Of a stretch of DNA of 64,000 nt, positions 55,255-63,860 are shown in pieces. The notes under the pieces were generated by a model. That model ran no database searches. It was not told the DNA's origin and was given only the letters and a program-made list of their open reading frames with translations. The translations under genes and the position numbers were made by a program. Source of the DNA: Afipia birgiae 34632 (GTDB lineage Bacteria > Pseudomonadota > Alphaproteobacteria > Rhizobiales > Xanthobacteraceae); NCBI RefSeq assembly GCF_000308295.2, contig NZ_HG326654.1, positions 553,694-617,693 on the forward strand, in the 5' to 3' direction. The number at the start of each line of letters is the position of its first letter. Positions within the stretch are counted from its first letter, which is position 1.

Positions 55255-56556
55255 TTATGTAATCACGACTGCATCGTATCCAGCTGCATCGTTGATGTCC
55301 TGTATCGAGGCGAATGGCGTTCCGCCACCCGTCACACCGTCGAGCTGGATGGTACCGAATCCGAAATCGAGCACTGTGTTGGTACCGTCGTCATCGACTA
55401 CGATAGTGGTCGGATCAAATGCCGGATCTGCATCGACGTTCACCACATCGCCGTCAGCAAAGCTCAGATCAGTGACTTCGTCGTCACCGAAGTTCGTGGT
55501 AGTACCGTCACCGAAATTGTGGGTATCGGTTCCGGCCCCGCCAGTTTGCACGTCGCTACCAACGCCGCCGTTGAGAGTGTCGCTGCCGTTGCCGCCGTTC
55601 AGTTCGTCATCACCGGCTTCGCCATTCAAGGTATCGTTGCCGGCACCTCCAGCGAGCGAATCGGCGCCGTCACCACCGTTCAGCGTATCTACGCCGTTGC
55701 CACCAGCGAGGGTGTCGTCTCCAGCATCGCCGTTTACGGTGTCATTGCCGTCGCCGCCACTGAGGTCGTCGTCACCGTCGCCACCGGACATCGTGTCTGC
55801 GCCGGCTCCGCCGGTCAGGGTATCGTCGCCGCCGTCGCCGAACATGACGTCGTCACCCGCGCCGCCATCCATGACGTCAGCTCCGGCATCGCCGTGCATC
55901 GTATCTACACCGTCGCCACCACTCATCGTATCGTTGGCGGCGCCGCCATTCATGATGTCGTCGCCAGCACCACCATCGAGCGTGTCGTTGCCCTGACCGC
56001 CGTTCAAGGTGTCATTGCCTGCATCACCGTTCAGCGTATCCTCGCCGAGGCCGCCGCTCAGCGTATCGTCGCCATCGCCACCATTCAGGATGTCGTTTCC
56101 AGCGTCGCCGCTCAGAGTGTCGTTTCCGGCGTCGCCCCAGAGAGTATCGTTTCCGGCGCCGCCGTGGATCGCATCAACACCGTCGCCGCCATGAATGCTG
56201 TCATCGCCGGCGTCACCAAATAACTGGTCGTCACCAGTACCGCCATCGATCGTGTCATTACCGGCGTTGCCATGCACCGTGTCATTTCCCGCATCGCCGG
56301 ACAGGTTATCATTGCCCGCGCCGCCGTTGACGATATCGTCTCCGTCTCCGCCCAGAATCGAGTCGATGCCGGCATTTCCGTTCAATGTATCGTTGCCGGT
56401 GCCGCCGTCGATATTATCGTCGCCCGCACCGCCGTTGACGAGATCGTTGCCTGCCAAGCCAGTTATCGTGTCATTTCCCGCCAGACCGTTGATCTCATCG
56501 TCCAATGCTGTGCCAGGTAACACGTCGTCGCCCGGCGTTCCGTTGATAAGTGCCAT
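55255..56556 (-). CDS. RTX-type calcium-binding repeat protein, predicted type I secretion substrate
   Basis: A 433-residue protein with no classic signal peptide. From about residue 8 to 350 it is an almost unbroken tiling of GGxGxDxLx-type nonapeptides (for example GGDGDDTLSGGLGEDTLNGDAG), each set binding Ca2+ in a beta-roll. The last 75 residues carry VVDDDGTNTVLDFGFGTIQL and end in DAVVIT, consistent with a C-terminal type I secretion signal. No enzymatic domain is visible. The start ATG at 56556 follows AGGGAGC. Its gene precedes the ABC and HlyD genes on the same strand, which implies they export it. Confidence 0.93.
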   Translation of the reverse strand: MALINGTPGDDVLPGTALDDEINGLAGNDTITGLAGNDLVNGGAGDDNIDGGTGNDTLNGNAGIDSILGGDGDDIVNGGAGNDNLSGDAGNDTVHGNAGNDTIDGGTGDDQLFGDAGDDSIHGGDGVDAIHGGAGNDTLWGDAGNDTLSGDAGNDILNGGDGDDTLSGGLGEDTLNGDAGNDTLNGGQGNDTLDGGAGDDIMNGGAANDTMSGGDGVDTMHGDAGADVMDGGAGDDVMFGDGGDDTLTGGAGADTMSGGDGDDDLSGGDGNDTVNGDAGDDTLAGGNGVDTLNGGDGADSLAGGAGNDTLNGEAGDDELNGGNGSDTLNGGVGSDVQTGGAGTDTHNFGDGTTTNFGDDEVTDLSFADGDVVNVDADPAFDPTTIVVDDDGTNTVLDFGFGTIQLDGVTGGGTPFASIQDINDAAGYDAVVIT

Positions 56557-57000
56557 GATATCCGCTCCCTGTGCATGGACGTTCACAAAGCGGGGCCGCT
56601 CCCGGCCCGTTATGGACGCCGTGGATTTGGCTCGACTCCATCACCACTGATAGAGTTCGATGGAGCAAACGTGGATTAGTGGGGGGCGGTGCGGCAATCC
56701 CCATTTGGTGACAAAAATGCAGTAGCGTTCCGTACGCTCGCACCCCTCGAACCACCGGCCCTGACAACAGCTTTGGGCCGGTGCTTAGCTAATTCCAATC
56801 CATCCACAGGAACGAACATTCACAGTGCGTCGTTACGCGAAGTCTGTGCACGTCTAAATCCGGGAATTTCTCTTGTCCAAACCTGGCGAACAAGATGGCG
56901 CTGGGCAGAAAGAAGCTGCCCATGATGTCCCGACATCTTCATCGGTCATCACCCTTCCACACTTCCCAATGACACGGGACATCCAGGCAGCTGTCCACAA
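56557..57000. other. Intergenic region RTX gene / BKACE gene
   Basis: This 444-bp spacer should hold the promoter of the RTX gene on the minus strand and the end of the BKACE operon. No protein is supported. A 14-bp imperfect palindrome GATGTCC-CGACATC lies at 56924-56937. Confidence 0.5.
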
Positions 57001-57924
57001 TTAGACTTGAAGCGTATCGCCACCCTTGAGATGAAGGATTTCGCGGGCTTCGTCAGGCGATGCGATATCAAGCCCGAGACCCTCGATAATCTTGCGCGCG
57101 AGGCGAACCTGCTCAGCATTGGACTCCGCCATACGGCCCGGCGCAGCCCACAGTGAATCCTCCAGCCCAACCCGAATATTTCCACCCATCGCTGCCGCCA
57201 TCGCCGCGATCGGCAACTGATTTCGACCGGCACCCAGTACCGACCAAACGTACTGATCACCGAACAGCCGGTCGGCAGTGCGCTTCATGTGCAGCACGTC
57301 CTCCGGGTGCGCGCCTGTCCCGCCCTGCAATCCGAACACCGTCTGCACAAACAGCGGAGCTTTCACCAATCCCTGATCCAGGAAGTACTTCAGGTTATAG
57401 AGATGCGCAGTGTCGTAGCACTCGAACTCGAATCGCGTGCCGCTTCCCGAAAGCTTGCTCAGCACATACTCGATATCCTGGAACGTGTTGCGGAACACGA
57501 TGTCCTTGTTCTCAACATGCTTGCGCTCCCACTCGTGCTCGAAGTTCTTGAAGCGGTTGAGCATGCCAAAGAATGCGAAGTTCATCGACCCCATGTTCAG
57601 CGATGCGACCTCCGGCTTGTAGAATTCCGCCGGGCGAACCCGCTCATCGACTGTCATGGTTGGCGATCCGCCGGTCGTGAGATTGACCACGGCATTGGAG
57701 CGCTGCTTGATGACCTTGAGGAATGGCGCAAACGCTTCGGGGCTCTGGTCGGGCTGGCCGGTTTTCGGATTGCGCGCATGAAGATGGACGATGGCAGCGC
57801 CTGCCTCCGCGGCGCCGATGGCCGCATCGGCGATTTCCTGCGGAGTCACCGGCAGCGCCTTGGACATCGACGGCGTATGGATCGCGCCGGTCACGGCGCA
57901 GGTGATGATGACTTTACGGCTCAT
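57001..57924 (-). CDS. 3-keto-5-aminohexanoate cleavage protein family (BKACE, DUF849)
   Basis: A 307-residue zinc-dependent beta-keto acid cleavage enzyme. The metal histidines H47 and H49 lie in AGAAIVHLHARNP. The DUF849 signature continues with NLTTGGSPTM and PEVASLNMGSMNF. BKACE enzymes condense a beta-keto acid with acetyl-CoA, giving acetoacetate and a shorter CoA ester. Substrate depends on pocket residues and cannot be told by eye; dehydrocarnitine is one documented substrate. It is the last gene of the operon, after the dehydrogenase that could supply its keto acid. Confidence 0.93.
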   Translation of the reverse strand: MSRKVIITCAVTGAIHTPSMSKALPVTPQEIADAAIGAAEAGAAIVHLHARNPKTGQPDQSPEAFAPFLKVIKQRSNAVVNLTTGGSPTMTVDERVRPAEFYKPEVASLNMGSMNFAFFGMLNRFKNFEHEWERKHVENKDIVFRNTFQDIEYVLSKLSGSGTRFEFECYDTAHLYNLKYFLDQGLVKAPLFVQTVFGLQGGTGAHPEDVLHMKRTADRLFGDQYVWSVLGAGRNQLPIAAMAAAMGGNIRVGLEDSLWAAPGRMAESNAEQVRLARKIIEGLGLDIASPDEAREILHLKGGDTLQV

Positions 57925-57952
57925 CGTCTGGTCTCTTTCTCTTGAGTGAATA

Positions 57953-58891
57953 TCAGTTGATTTGTTTCGTCTTGTGCGCGACCAGCGCCGCCAAACGTTC
58001 GTTCCGCTGGCTTGTCAACCCCCCGATCCGCTTTGGCGTTGGCTGATGCGGCCACGCGGCAATAACGCGGTCGACGTTCGGGCTGTTGTAAACCTCCGGC
58101 CCGGCTGACTCGGCTGCCAGTTCCTTGTAGAATCCGGTGTAACGCGCGCAGTAATCCGGAATGCCGCCGGGCGCGTTCAATTCGATGGTTTCGAACGGCC
58201 CAAGAAACGACCATCGCAATCCAAGGCCGTCCTTGACGGTGTGGTCGAGATCTTCGGCCGACATATAGCCCTCCCCCACTAACCGGAAGGCTTCCGCGAG
58301 AAGCGCGCCTTGCAAGCGGTTTAGAACGAAGCCGTTGATCTCCTTGTTGACGGTGACCGGCACTTGTCCAATGGCGTGATAAATCCTCCGAGCACGCGAT
58401 ATCGCTTCTTGGGATGTCCAAGGCGCACCGCAAAGTTCAACCAGCGGCACCAGGTGCGGTGGATTGACCGGATGGCCGACAAGGCATCGCGCACGGCCCG
58501 TGAGACTTTCCGTGAAACGCGAAGCCACGATGGCCGATGTCGACGATACCAACAGAGTGTCCGGTGCGGCTAGGCGATCAAGCTCGGCGAACAGTGCGAT
58601 CTTGTCCTCGACCTTTTCGGGACCATTCTCCTGGACGAACTCCGCGTCCTTCAGCGCGTCCGCAAGACCCGATGCCACCGAAATGCGCGACATCGCACCT
58701 TCAGGATCATCGGCTAGGCCGTGACGGTTAAGCGCGCGCAGTTCGTCGTAGATCAGCCCGGGCGCCGCGCCTAATGTGGGCGCGTGTGAATCAGTCAGCC
58801 GCACGCTCCAGCCGGCGCGGGCAAATATTGCCGCCCATGCTCGTCCGATCAGGCCAACACCTACGATGGCAACGTTTCTCTTATTGGACAT
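57953..58891 (-). CDS. 3-hydroxyacyl-CoA dehydrogenase family protein (beta-hydroxy acid dehydrogenase)
   Basis: A 312-residue protein with an N-terminal NAD-binding domain (GVGLIGRAWA, with G11, G13 and G16) and a C-terminal 3-hydroxyacyl-CoA dehydrogenase domain (about 190-300, with GFVLNRLQGALLAEAFRLV). The catalytic His is in GHPVNPPHLVPLVEL. Single-module proteins like this include L-carnitine dehydrogenase, lambda-crystallin and hydroxybutyryl-CoA dehydrogenase. Beside a BKACE gene, an L-carnitine-like hydroxy acid would be a logical substrate, but this is inference. Gap to the Liv fusion gene is 18 bp. Confidence 0.9.
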   Translation of the reverse strand: MSNKRNVAIVGVGLIGRAWAAIFARAGWSVRLTDSHAPTLGAAPGLIYDELRALNRHGLADDPEGAMSRISVASGLADALKDAEFVQENGPEKVEDKIALFAELDRLAAPDTLLVSSTSAIVASRFTESLTGRARCLVGHPVNPPHLVPLVELCGAPWTSQEAISRARRIYHAIGQVPVTVNKEINGFVLNRLQGALLAEAFRLVGEGYMSAEDLDHTVKDGLGLRWSFLGPFETIELNAPGGIPDYCARYTGFYKELAAESAGPEVYNSPNVDRVIAAWPHQPTPKRIGGLTSQRNERLAALVAHKTKQIN

Positions 58892-58909
58892 GTTTCTTGT
58901 CTTTCGCCC

Positions 58910-61429
58910 TCATAGCCAGAGCACCTTACGTCGCAGATCGAGATCGTCGCGCAACGCTTTCGACGGTCCCTCATGAATGATGCGTCCACGCTCCAGCGCT
59001 ACCGTCGTATCCGACAAGGCCAGTGCGAGATCAAGATGATGGTCGACGATGATGATCGCCACCTCCTTGCGCAGCCGGTCGAACGCTTCGAACAGCTGCT
59101 CGACGATGGCGGGAGCAAGTCCCTCGAACGGTTCGTCGAGCAGCAGCACTCGCACATCACCGGACAACGCGCGCGCCACCGCTACCATCTGCTGTTCGCC
59201 GCCAGAAAGATAATCCGCTGGACTGTCGAGCCGCTCGCGGATGCGCGGGAAATATTCGTAAACGCGTTCTCGGGTCCAATGCACGCCGTTGCCGGTCTGC
59301 CGCTTCAATCCACCTAGTTCGAGATTGTGTTCGACGCTCATGCCGGCGAACAGACCGCGGCCCTGAGGCACATAACCGACGCCGAGACGTGCGCACTCAG
59401 CGGACGCGCGCCCGACCAACTCAGCGTCGGCCAGACGGATTGATCCACCCGCAGCAGGCGCGATGCCAACCAACGTTTTCAGTAACGTCGATTTGCCAGC
59501 GCCATTGCGGCCCAATAGCGCGATGATCTCGTTGTTGTGCAGCGTGAAGTTGACGCCGTTAAGAATGTGACTCTTTCCGTAAAACGTATCGACCCCGTCC
59601 ACGGTAAGCAGAGCGCTCGTCTTGGCTGAGGTCTCGCGCGGTTTCGCAGCCACGGCGGCGGCGCCCGAGCCGATGTAGATTTCCTGAACCTTCCTGCTGC
59701 TGCGCGCATCCGCGACGGTGCCGTCGAGCAGCACACGCCCCTCGTTCATCACAGTGACGTGGTCGGCGAGCGCAAACACCCGGTCGATATCATGCTCCAC
59801 CAGCAGGACCGGCAGATCCGACGAGATGCGCTTGATGATAGCACCGATCCGCTCGCGCTCGGCGGCGGCAAGTCCGGCAAGCGGTTCATCGAGCAGCAAC
59901 ACGCGCGGCGCGGTGGCAAGCGCAACACCCATGTCCAGCAACCGCTGGCCGCCGTAGGATAGCGCGCCCGCTTCAGCCTTCTCGATGCCCGCAAGACCGA
60001 GATAGCGGATGACCTCACCGGTCTCGCGATTGATCGCGTCGATCGACAGCGCATTGGTGAATGGATCAAACCGGCGCGGATGCCGGGCCTGCACCGCGAG
60101 ACGAATGTTTTCGCCGACGCTCAGCTCCGGAAATAGATTGGTAATCTGGAATGAGCGGCCAATGCCTGCTTCTGCGATCTCTTCCGGAGAATGACCCGCG
60201 ATGGGCTTACCCATCAACGCCGCTTCACCCTCATCCGGCGGAAACATCCCTGACAGAAGGTTGAATGCCGTTGTCTTGCCCGCGCCGTTGGGACCGATAA
60301 GCGCGTGCAGCGTCTTGTCTGCGATGGAGATATCGACGCCCTGCACCGCCTTGATGCCACCGAAACTCTTGACCATGTCGCGGGCAGCGAGCACCGGACC
60401 TTCGATGGCGGTCTTTGGCCGCAAGAATTCCGGGAGTGGCAACGCCTCGATCCTGCGAGCCGACATCGCGGCATCCTCAGTCACCTTCTTGCGGAACGGC
60501 GCGAGTAGACGTTCCCCAACACCGACCAGGCCAGTCGGCGAGAACACGATGAAGCCGACGAAGACAAGGCCAAACCAGAGTAGCCAGTTCTCGGTATAAA
60601 TGCCGAAGAACTCGCGAAAGAGAATGAAGAACAGCGCGCCAAGTGCAGGGCCGAGGAAACTGCGCATACCTCCGATCACGACCATTGCGAGCAGTTCGCC
60701 CGAGAACGCCACGGAGATTGGATCGGCCGATGTCATGCGGTTCTTGTACAGCAGCAAGATGCCGGCAAGTCCGGTCAGTGCGGCCGAGAGCGTGAAGGCT
60801 GCGAGCTTGTAGCGGTTGGTCGGATAGCCGAGGAACCTCGCGCGTTGCTCGTTTTCGCGAATCGCCACCAGCACCGTACCGACGGTCGAGTTATGGAAGC
60901 GCCACAACAGCACAAGCACCGCGAAGGCGATCGCCGCGACAAACCAGTAATACGTGACCGACGAATCCAGATTGAGGCCTAGAGTCCTTGGGCGGACGAT
61001 GCCTCCGAGGCCGTTCTCCCCGCCGGTTACGTCCGTCCAGCGAAACGACACCGAATAGAGCATCGCTGCAAGCGCAAGCGTCAACAGCGAAAAGTACACA
61101 CCGCGCCGCCGCAGGATAAGGAAGCCAAACGGAATGGCGACCACCACAATGATAATGATCGCTCCGATCGCGGGGCCAAAGAATGAGTCCGGCATCAGGT
61201 TACGCTGAAGCAGGCCTGCGGCGTAGGCCGCAAGTCCGAACCAGGCGCCGTGACCGAAGGATACCAATCCGGTGTGGCCAACGAGAATATTGAGCGCCAT
61301 ACAGGCGATGCCGAATACGACGACTTCTGTCGCTGATGTCATGGTCAGGCCGGACGCAATCAACGCCCATGGCAAAACAATTAGGCCGATGGCGGCAACG
61401 ATCAACTGAACGGGGATGCGCTTGAGCAT
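58910..61429 (-). CDS. Branched-chain-amino-acid-type ABC transporter: fused permease LivM + two ATPases (LivG, LivF)
   Basis: An 839-residue single polypeptide that joins three normally separate subunits. Residues about 1-315 are a LivM-type permease (MALNILVGHTGLVSFGHGAW). About 345-590 is LivG (Walker A GPNGAGKTT, signature LSYGGQRLLDMG, VLLLDEPLAG). About 605-839 is LivF (GRNGAGKST, LSGGEQQMVAVARAL, VLLLDEPFEG). The linkers are PEFLRPKTAIE and AAKPRETSAKT. The ATG at 61429 has GAGG upstream; a GTG at 61444 overlaps the livH stop and would also serve. With LivH and the binding protein it forms a complete importer. Confidence 0.93.
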   Translation of the reverse strand: MLKRIPVQLIVAAIGLIVLPWALIASGLTMTSATEVVVFGIACMALNILVGHTGLVSFGHGAWFGLAAYAAGLLQRNLMPDSFFGPAIGAIIIIVVVAIPFGFLILRRRGVYFSLLTLALAAMLYSVSFRWTDVTGGENGLGGIVRPRTLGLNLDSSVTYYWFVAAIAFAVLVLLWRFHNSTVGTVLVAIRENEQRARFLGYPTNRYKLAAFTLSAALTGLAGILLLYKNRMTSADPISVAFSGELLAMVVIGGMRSFLGPALGALFFILFREFFGIYTENWLLWFGLVFVGFIVFSPTGLVGVGERLLAPFRKKVTEDAAMSARRIEALPLPEFLRPKTAIEGPVLAARDMVKSFGGIKAVQGVDISIADKTLHALIGPNGAGKTTAFNLLSGMFPPDEGEAALMGKPIAGHSPEEIAEAGIGRSFQITNLFPELSVGENIRLAVQARHPRRFDPFTNALSIDAINRETGEVIRYLGLAGIEKAEAGALSYGGQRLLDMGVALATAPRVLLLDEPLAGLAAAERERIGAIIKRISSDLPVLLVEHDIDRVFALADHVTVMNEGRVLLDGTVADARSSRKVQEIYIGSGAAAVAAKPRETSAKTSALLTVDGVDTFYGKSHILNGVNFTLHNNEIIALLGRNGAGKSTLLKTLVGIAPAAGGSIRLADAELVGRASAECARLGVGYVPQGRGLFAGMSVEHNLELGGLKRQTGNGVHWTRERVYEYFPRIRERLDSPADYLSGGEQQMVAVARALSGDVRVLLLDEPFEGLAPAIVEQLFEAFDRLRKEVAIIIVDHHLDLALALSDTTVALERGRIIHEGPSKALRDDLDLRRKVLWL

Positions 61430-61440
61430 GGCGAACGACC

Positions 61441-62319
61441 TCACTCGAAGCGGGTGATGCGCTCACCGAACAGCCCGCGCGGTCTGAACACAAGCACCAG
61501 AAGCATGAGAAGGTAGATCGCGGCGGTGGATGCAGCGGAATAGCCGATGCCGACCATCACACCTTTCACCAAGCCGACCAATAGTGCAGCGACAACGACG
61601 CCCCAGAACGATCCGAGTCCACCGATCACCACCACGACGAAGGCCGGCGTGATGATCTCATTGCCCATCGCCGGATGAACCGCATAGATCGGCGCGAGCA
61701 GCACCCCCGCCAGCCCGGCAAGGCCAATACCCAGCGCTGCGACGGCGGACATATAGGGCTGCAGGGAGATCCCAAGCGCGCCCACCATGTCCGGGTTCTG
61801 CACCCCAGCACGCACCACACGGCCGAACGCTGTCATTCGCAGCAGGAACCACAGCCCGGCAACGCAGGCTGTGGCTATGCCGAGCAGCACGACGCGATAG
61901 AAGGAGTAGATAAAGGAGCCGATGGCAACCTGTCCGCGCAGATCCTGCGGAATCGAATAGGATAACGGCGGCGCACCGAATATCATCCGCAGCGCTTGCT
62001 CTGCCACCATCGCGAGCCCGAATGTCAGAAGCAGCGAGAGAATGGGGTCGGAGCGGTAGAAGCGCGTGAAAAGCAGCCGCTCGATCACCACGCCAAGCAG
62101 CGCGACTGCGACCGGCGACAGAACCAGTGCGCCGCTGAACCCGAGATAGGGCGAGATCACCAGCGTAAGATAGGCACCGATCGCAAAGAAGGCTCCGTGC
62201 GCGAGATTGACGATGCCGCCAAGCGAAAAGATGAGCGAGAGACCAAGTGCGATTAGCAGATAGTAGACGCCGTCGAGCAATCCGTTGAGAATTTGCTGCG
62301 CAAGCAGTATTCCGGACAT
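61441..62319 (-). CDS. Branched-chain amino acid-type ABC transporter permease LivH
   Basis: A 292-residue inner-membrane permease with about eight hydrophobic helices and the LivH signature GVYYLLIALGLSLIFSLGGIVNLAHGAFFAIGAY-like segment near residues 15-50. It pairs with the LivM part of the downstream fusion. Substrate is set by the binding protein encoded upstream and may not be an amino acid. Its stop overlaps the possible GTG start of the next gene, suggesting translational coupling. It is 104 bp downstream of the binding-protein gene. Confidence 0.94.
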   Translation of the reverse strand: MSGILLAQQILNGLLDGVYYLLIALGLSLIFSLGGIVNLAHGAFFAIGAYLTLVISPYLGFSGALVLSPVAVALLGVVIERLLFTRFYRSDPILSLLLTFGLAMVAEQALRMIFGAPPLSYSIPQDLRGQVAIGSFIYSFYRVVLLGIATACVAGLWFLLRMTAFGRVVRAGVQNPDMVGALGISLQPYMSAVAALGIGLAGLAGVLLAPIYAVHPAMGNEIITPAFVVVVIGGLGSFWGVVVAALLVGLVKGVMVGIGYSAASTAAIYLLMLLVLVFRPRGLFGERITRFE

Positions 62320-62423
62320 TGTCGTCGCCCCGCGATCTATGGGCCACGCGCCACACGTGTGCCGATGAACAAAAGGAAATGTGCGACCCTCCGAATGCCA
62401 TGGAGGATCGCATCAAGTCGGCC

Positions 62424-63680
62424 TTATGAGGGGAACGTACAACTGTTCTCTTCTTTAGTAGCCGCGATGACTTCGAGGTCTTCGTTCGGACCGGGTACGG
62501 GACCGCTCGACGAGAAGATGTCCCACTGGTTCTTGATTTGAGCCGCAGGCAGCGCTTTCACTGCATACATCTCATGCATGAGTTGATGATCCGAGGCACG
62601 GAAATAACCCGGCCGTGTCTTTAGCAGGTCGAACTTCGCGCCCTTCTCGAAGTGCTCGATGATCTTCGGCGACTCCGCTGACTTCAGGTCGTTGACAGCC
62701 TGTGCAACGATCTTGGTGGCGATGTAGTCGCCCCAGGCCTGATTCTCCGGCGGCTTGTTGTACTTCTTGGTGAAGGCGCCGACGAACGCCTTGGTGCCGG
62801 GCGTGTCGATGAGGTGATGCCACACCACCGGCCATGTGCCGACAAAATTTCCCTTGCCTGCCGCCCATGCTAGCGCGGTGTCGAAACCAAAGCCGCCGAC
62901 CGGATAGGTCAGGCCGAACTCGGCATACTGCTTGAGGAAGTTGGTGATCTGGTTGCCAGCGAGATTGATGACCACGAGGTCCGGCTTGGAATCGCGGATC
63001 TTGAGCAGATACGCCGAGAAATCCGTGGCATCGGTCGGCACCAGATCGTCACCGGCGAACTGACCGCCATTGCCTTCCATGAATCGCTTGGCGACCCGCA
63101 GCAGGTCGTGACCGAAGGCATAGTCCGCCGTCAGCGAATACCACTTCTTGCCCTTGACCAGCCCTTCCTGAAGGAACGAGCGACCGACCGTCTTCACATA
63201 CATCGAGTTCTGCGACTCGACGTGGAACATGTAGCGCTGGCAGTCCTTGCCACGCAGAGCATCGGAGTTGCCGCCGGTGTTGATGAACAGTGTCTTGTTG
63301 CGCGACGCCACCTGCGCGATGGTGAGGCACGAGGCTGACGAAATCTCGCCGATGATGCAGGCGACCTTGTCGCGCTCGATCATCCGCTCGGCCTTGGTGG
63401 AGGCGGTCTGCGGATTGACGGAATCTTCCTTCAGCACCTCGACCTTGCGGCCCATCATGCCGCCCGCCGCGTTGATTTCCTCGACTGCGAGATCGACCGC
63501 CATCACGGCGTACTCTCCGAGTGGACCGAGAAAGCCGGTGCGCGGCGTCAGGTGACCGATGCGAATGACGTCGGCCGATTGCGCCCGCAAAATCGACGGC
63601 GCGGAAATTCCAGACACCAGCGCCAGACCGCCTGCGGTCTTCAGCAAACTACGTCGCGTGAATTTATCCTTGGTCGACAT
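62424..63680 (-). CDS. ABC transporter substrate-binding protein (Liv/Leu-type), Tat-exported
   Basis: A 418-residue periplasmic binding protein of the type I (Leu/Ile/Val) fold. It has a Tat-type signal FTRRSLLKTAGGLALVSG (about 7-24). The ligand region starts IRIGHLTPRTGFLGPLGEYA and includes EEINAAGGMMGRKVE and SSASCLTIAQVASRNK. It should hand its ligand to LivH/LivMGF. ATG at 63680 is preferred over upstream in-frame codons because GGGAGG lies before it and the signal peptide starts there. Ligand unknown; the downstream enzymes suggest a hydroxy acid or betaine-like compound. Confidence 0.94.
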   Translation of the reverse strand: MSTKDKFTRRSLLKTAGGLALVSGISAPSILRAQSADVIRIGHLTPRTGFLGPLGEYAVMAVDLAVEEINAAGGMMGRKVEVLKEDSVNPQTASTKAERMIERDKVACIIGEISSASCLTIAQVASRNKTLFINTGGNSDALRGKDCQRYMFHVESQNSMYVKTVGRSFLQEGLVKGKKWYSLTADYAFGHDLLRVAKRFMEGNGGQFAGDDLVPTDATDFSAYLLKIRDSKPDLVVINLAGNQITNFLKQYAEFGLTYPVGGFGFDTALAWAAGKGNFVGTWPVVWHHLIDTPGTKAFVGAFTKKYNKPPENQAWGDYIATKIVAQAVNDLKSAESPKIIEHFEKGAKFDLLKTRPGYFRASDHQLMHEMYAVKALPAAQIKNQWDIFSSSGPVPGPNEDLEVIAATKEENSCTFPS

Positions 63681-63860
63681 AAGCCATCCTCCCTGTGACG
63701 ACCGCATTTCGCGGCATTTATTTCCGGCCAGGCGCTGCGCGTTTGCTGGGGGCGCTTATATCGCTTGCCGTGATCTGTGATCACACTTAGACTGGCAAAG
63801 GAAAACAACGTTGTCGAGTCCCTTGTTTCGCTTTTTATGCATCCCGCAGGATCAACGGCC

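Noticed and set aside
55241-56223. Long plus-strand open frames across the RTX gene
   Set aside because: They arise from the repetitive GGxGxDxLx codons on the opposite strand. They are low-complexity Ser/Pro or Ala/Val runs with no start signal.
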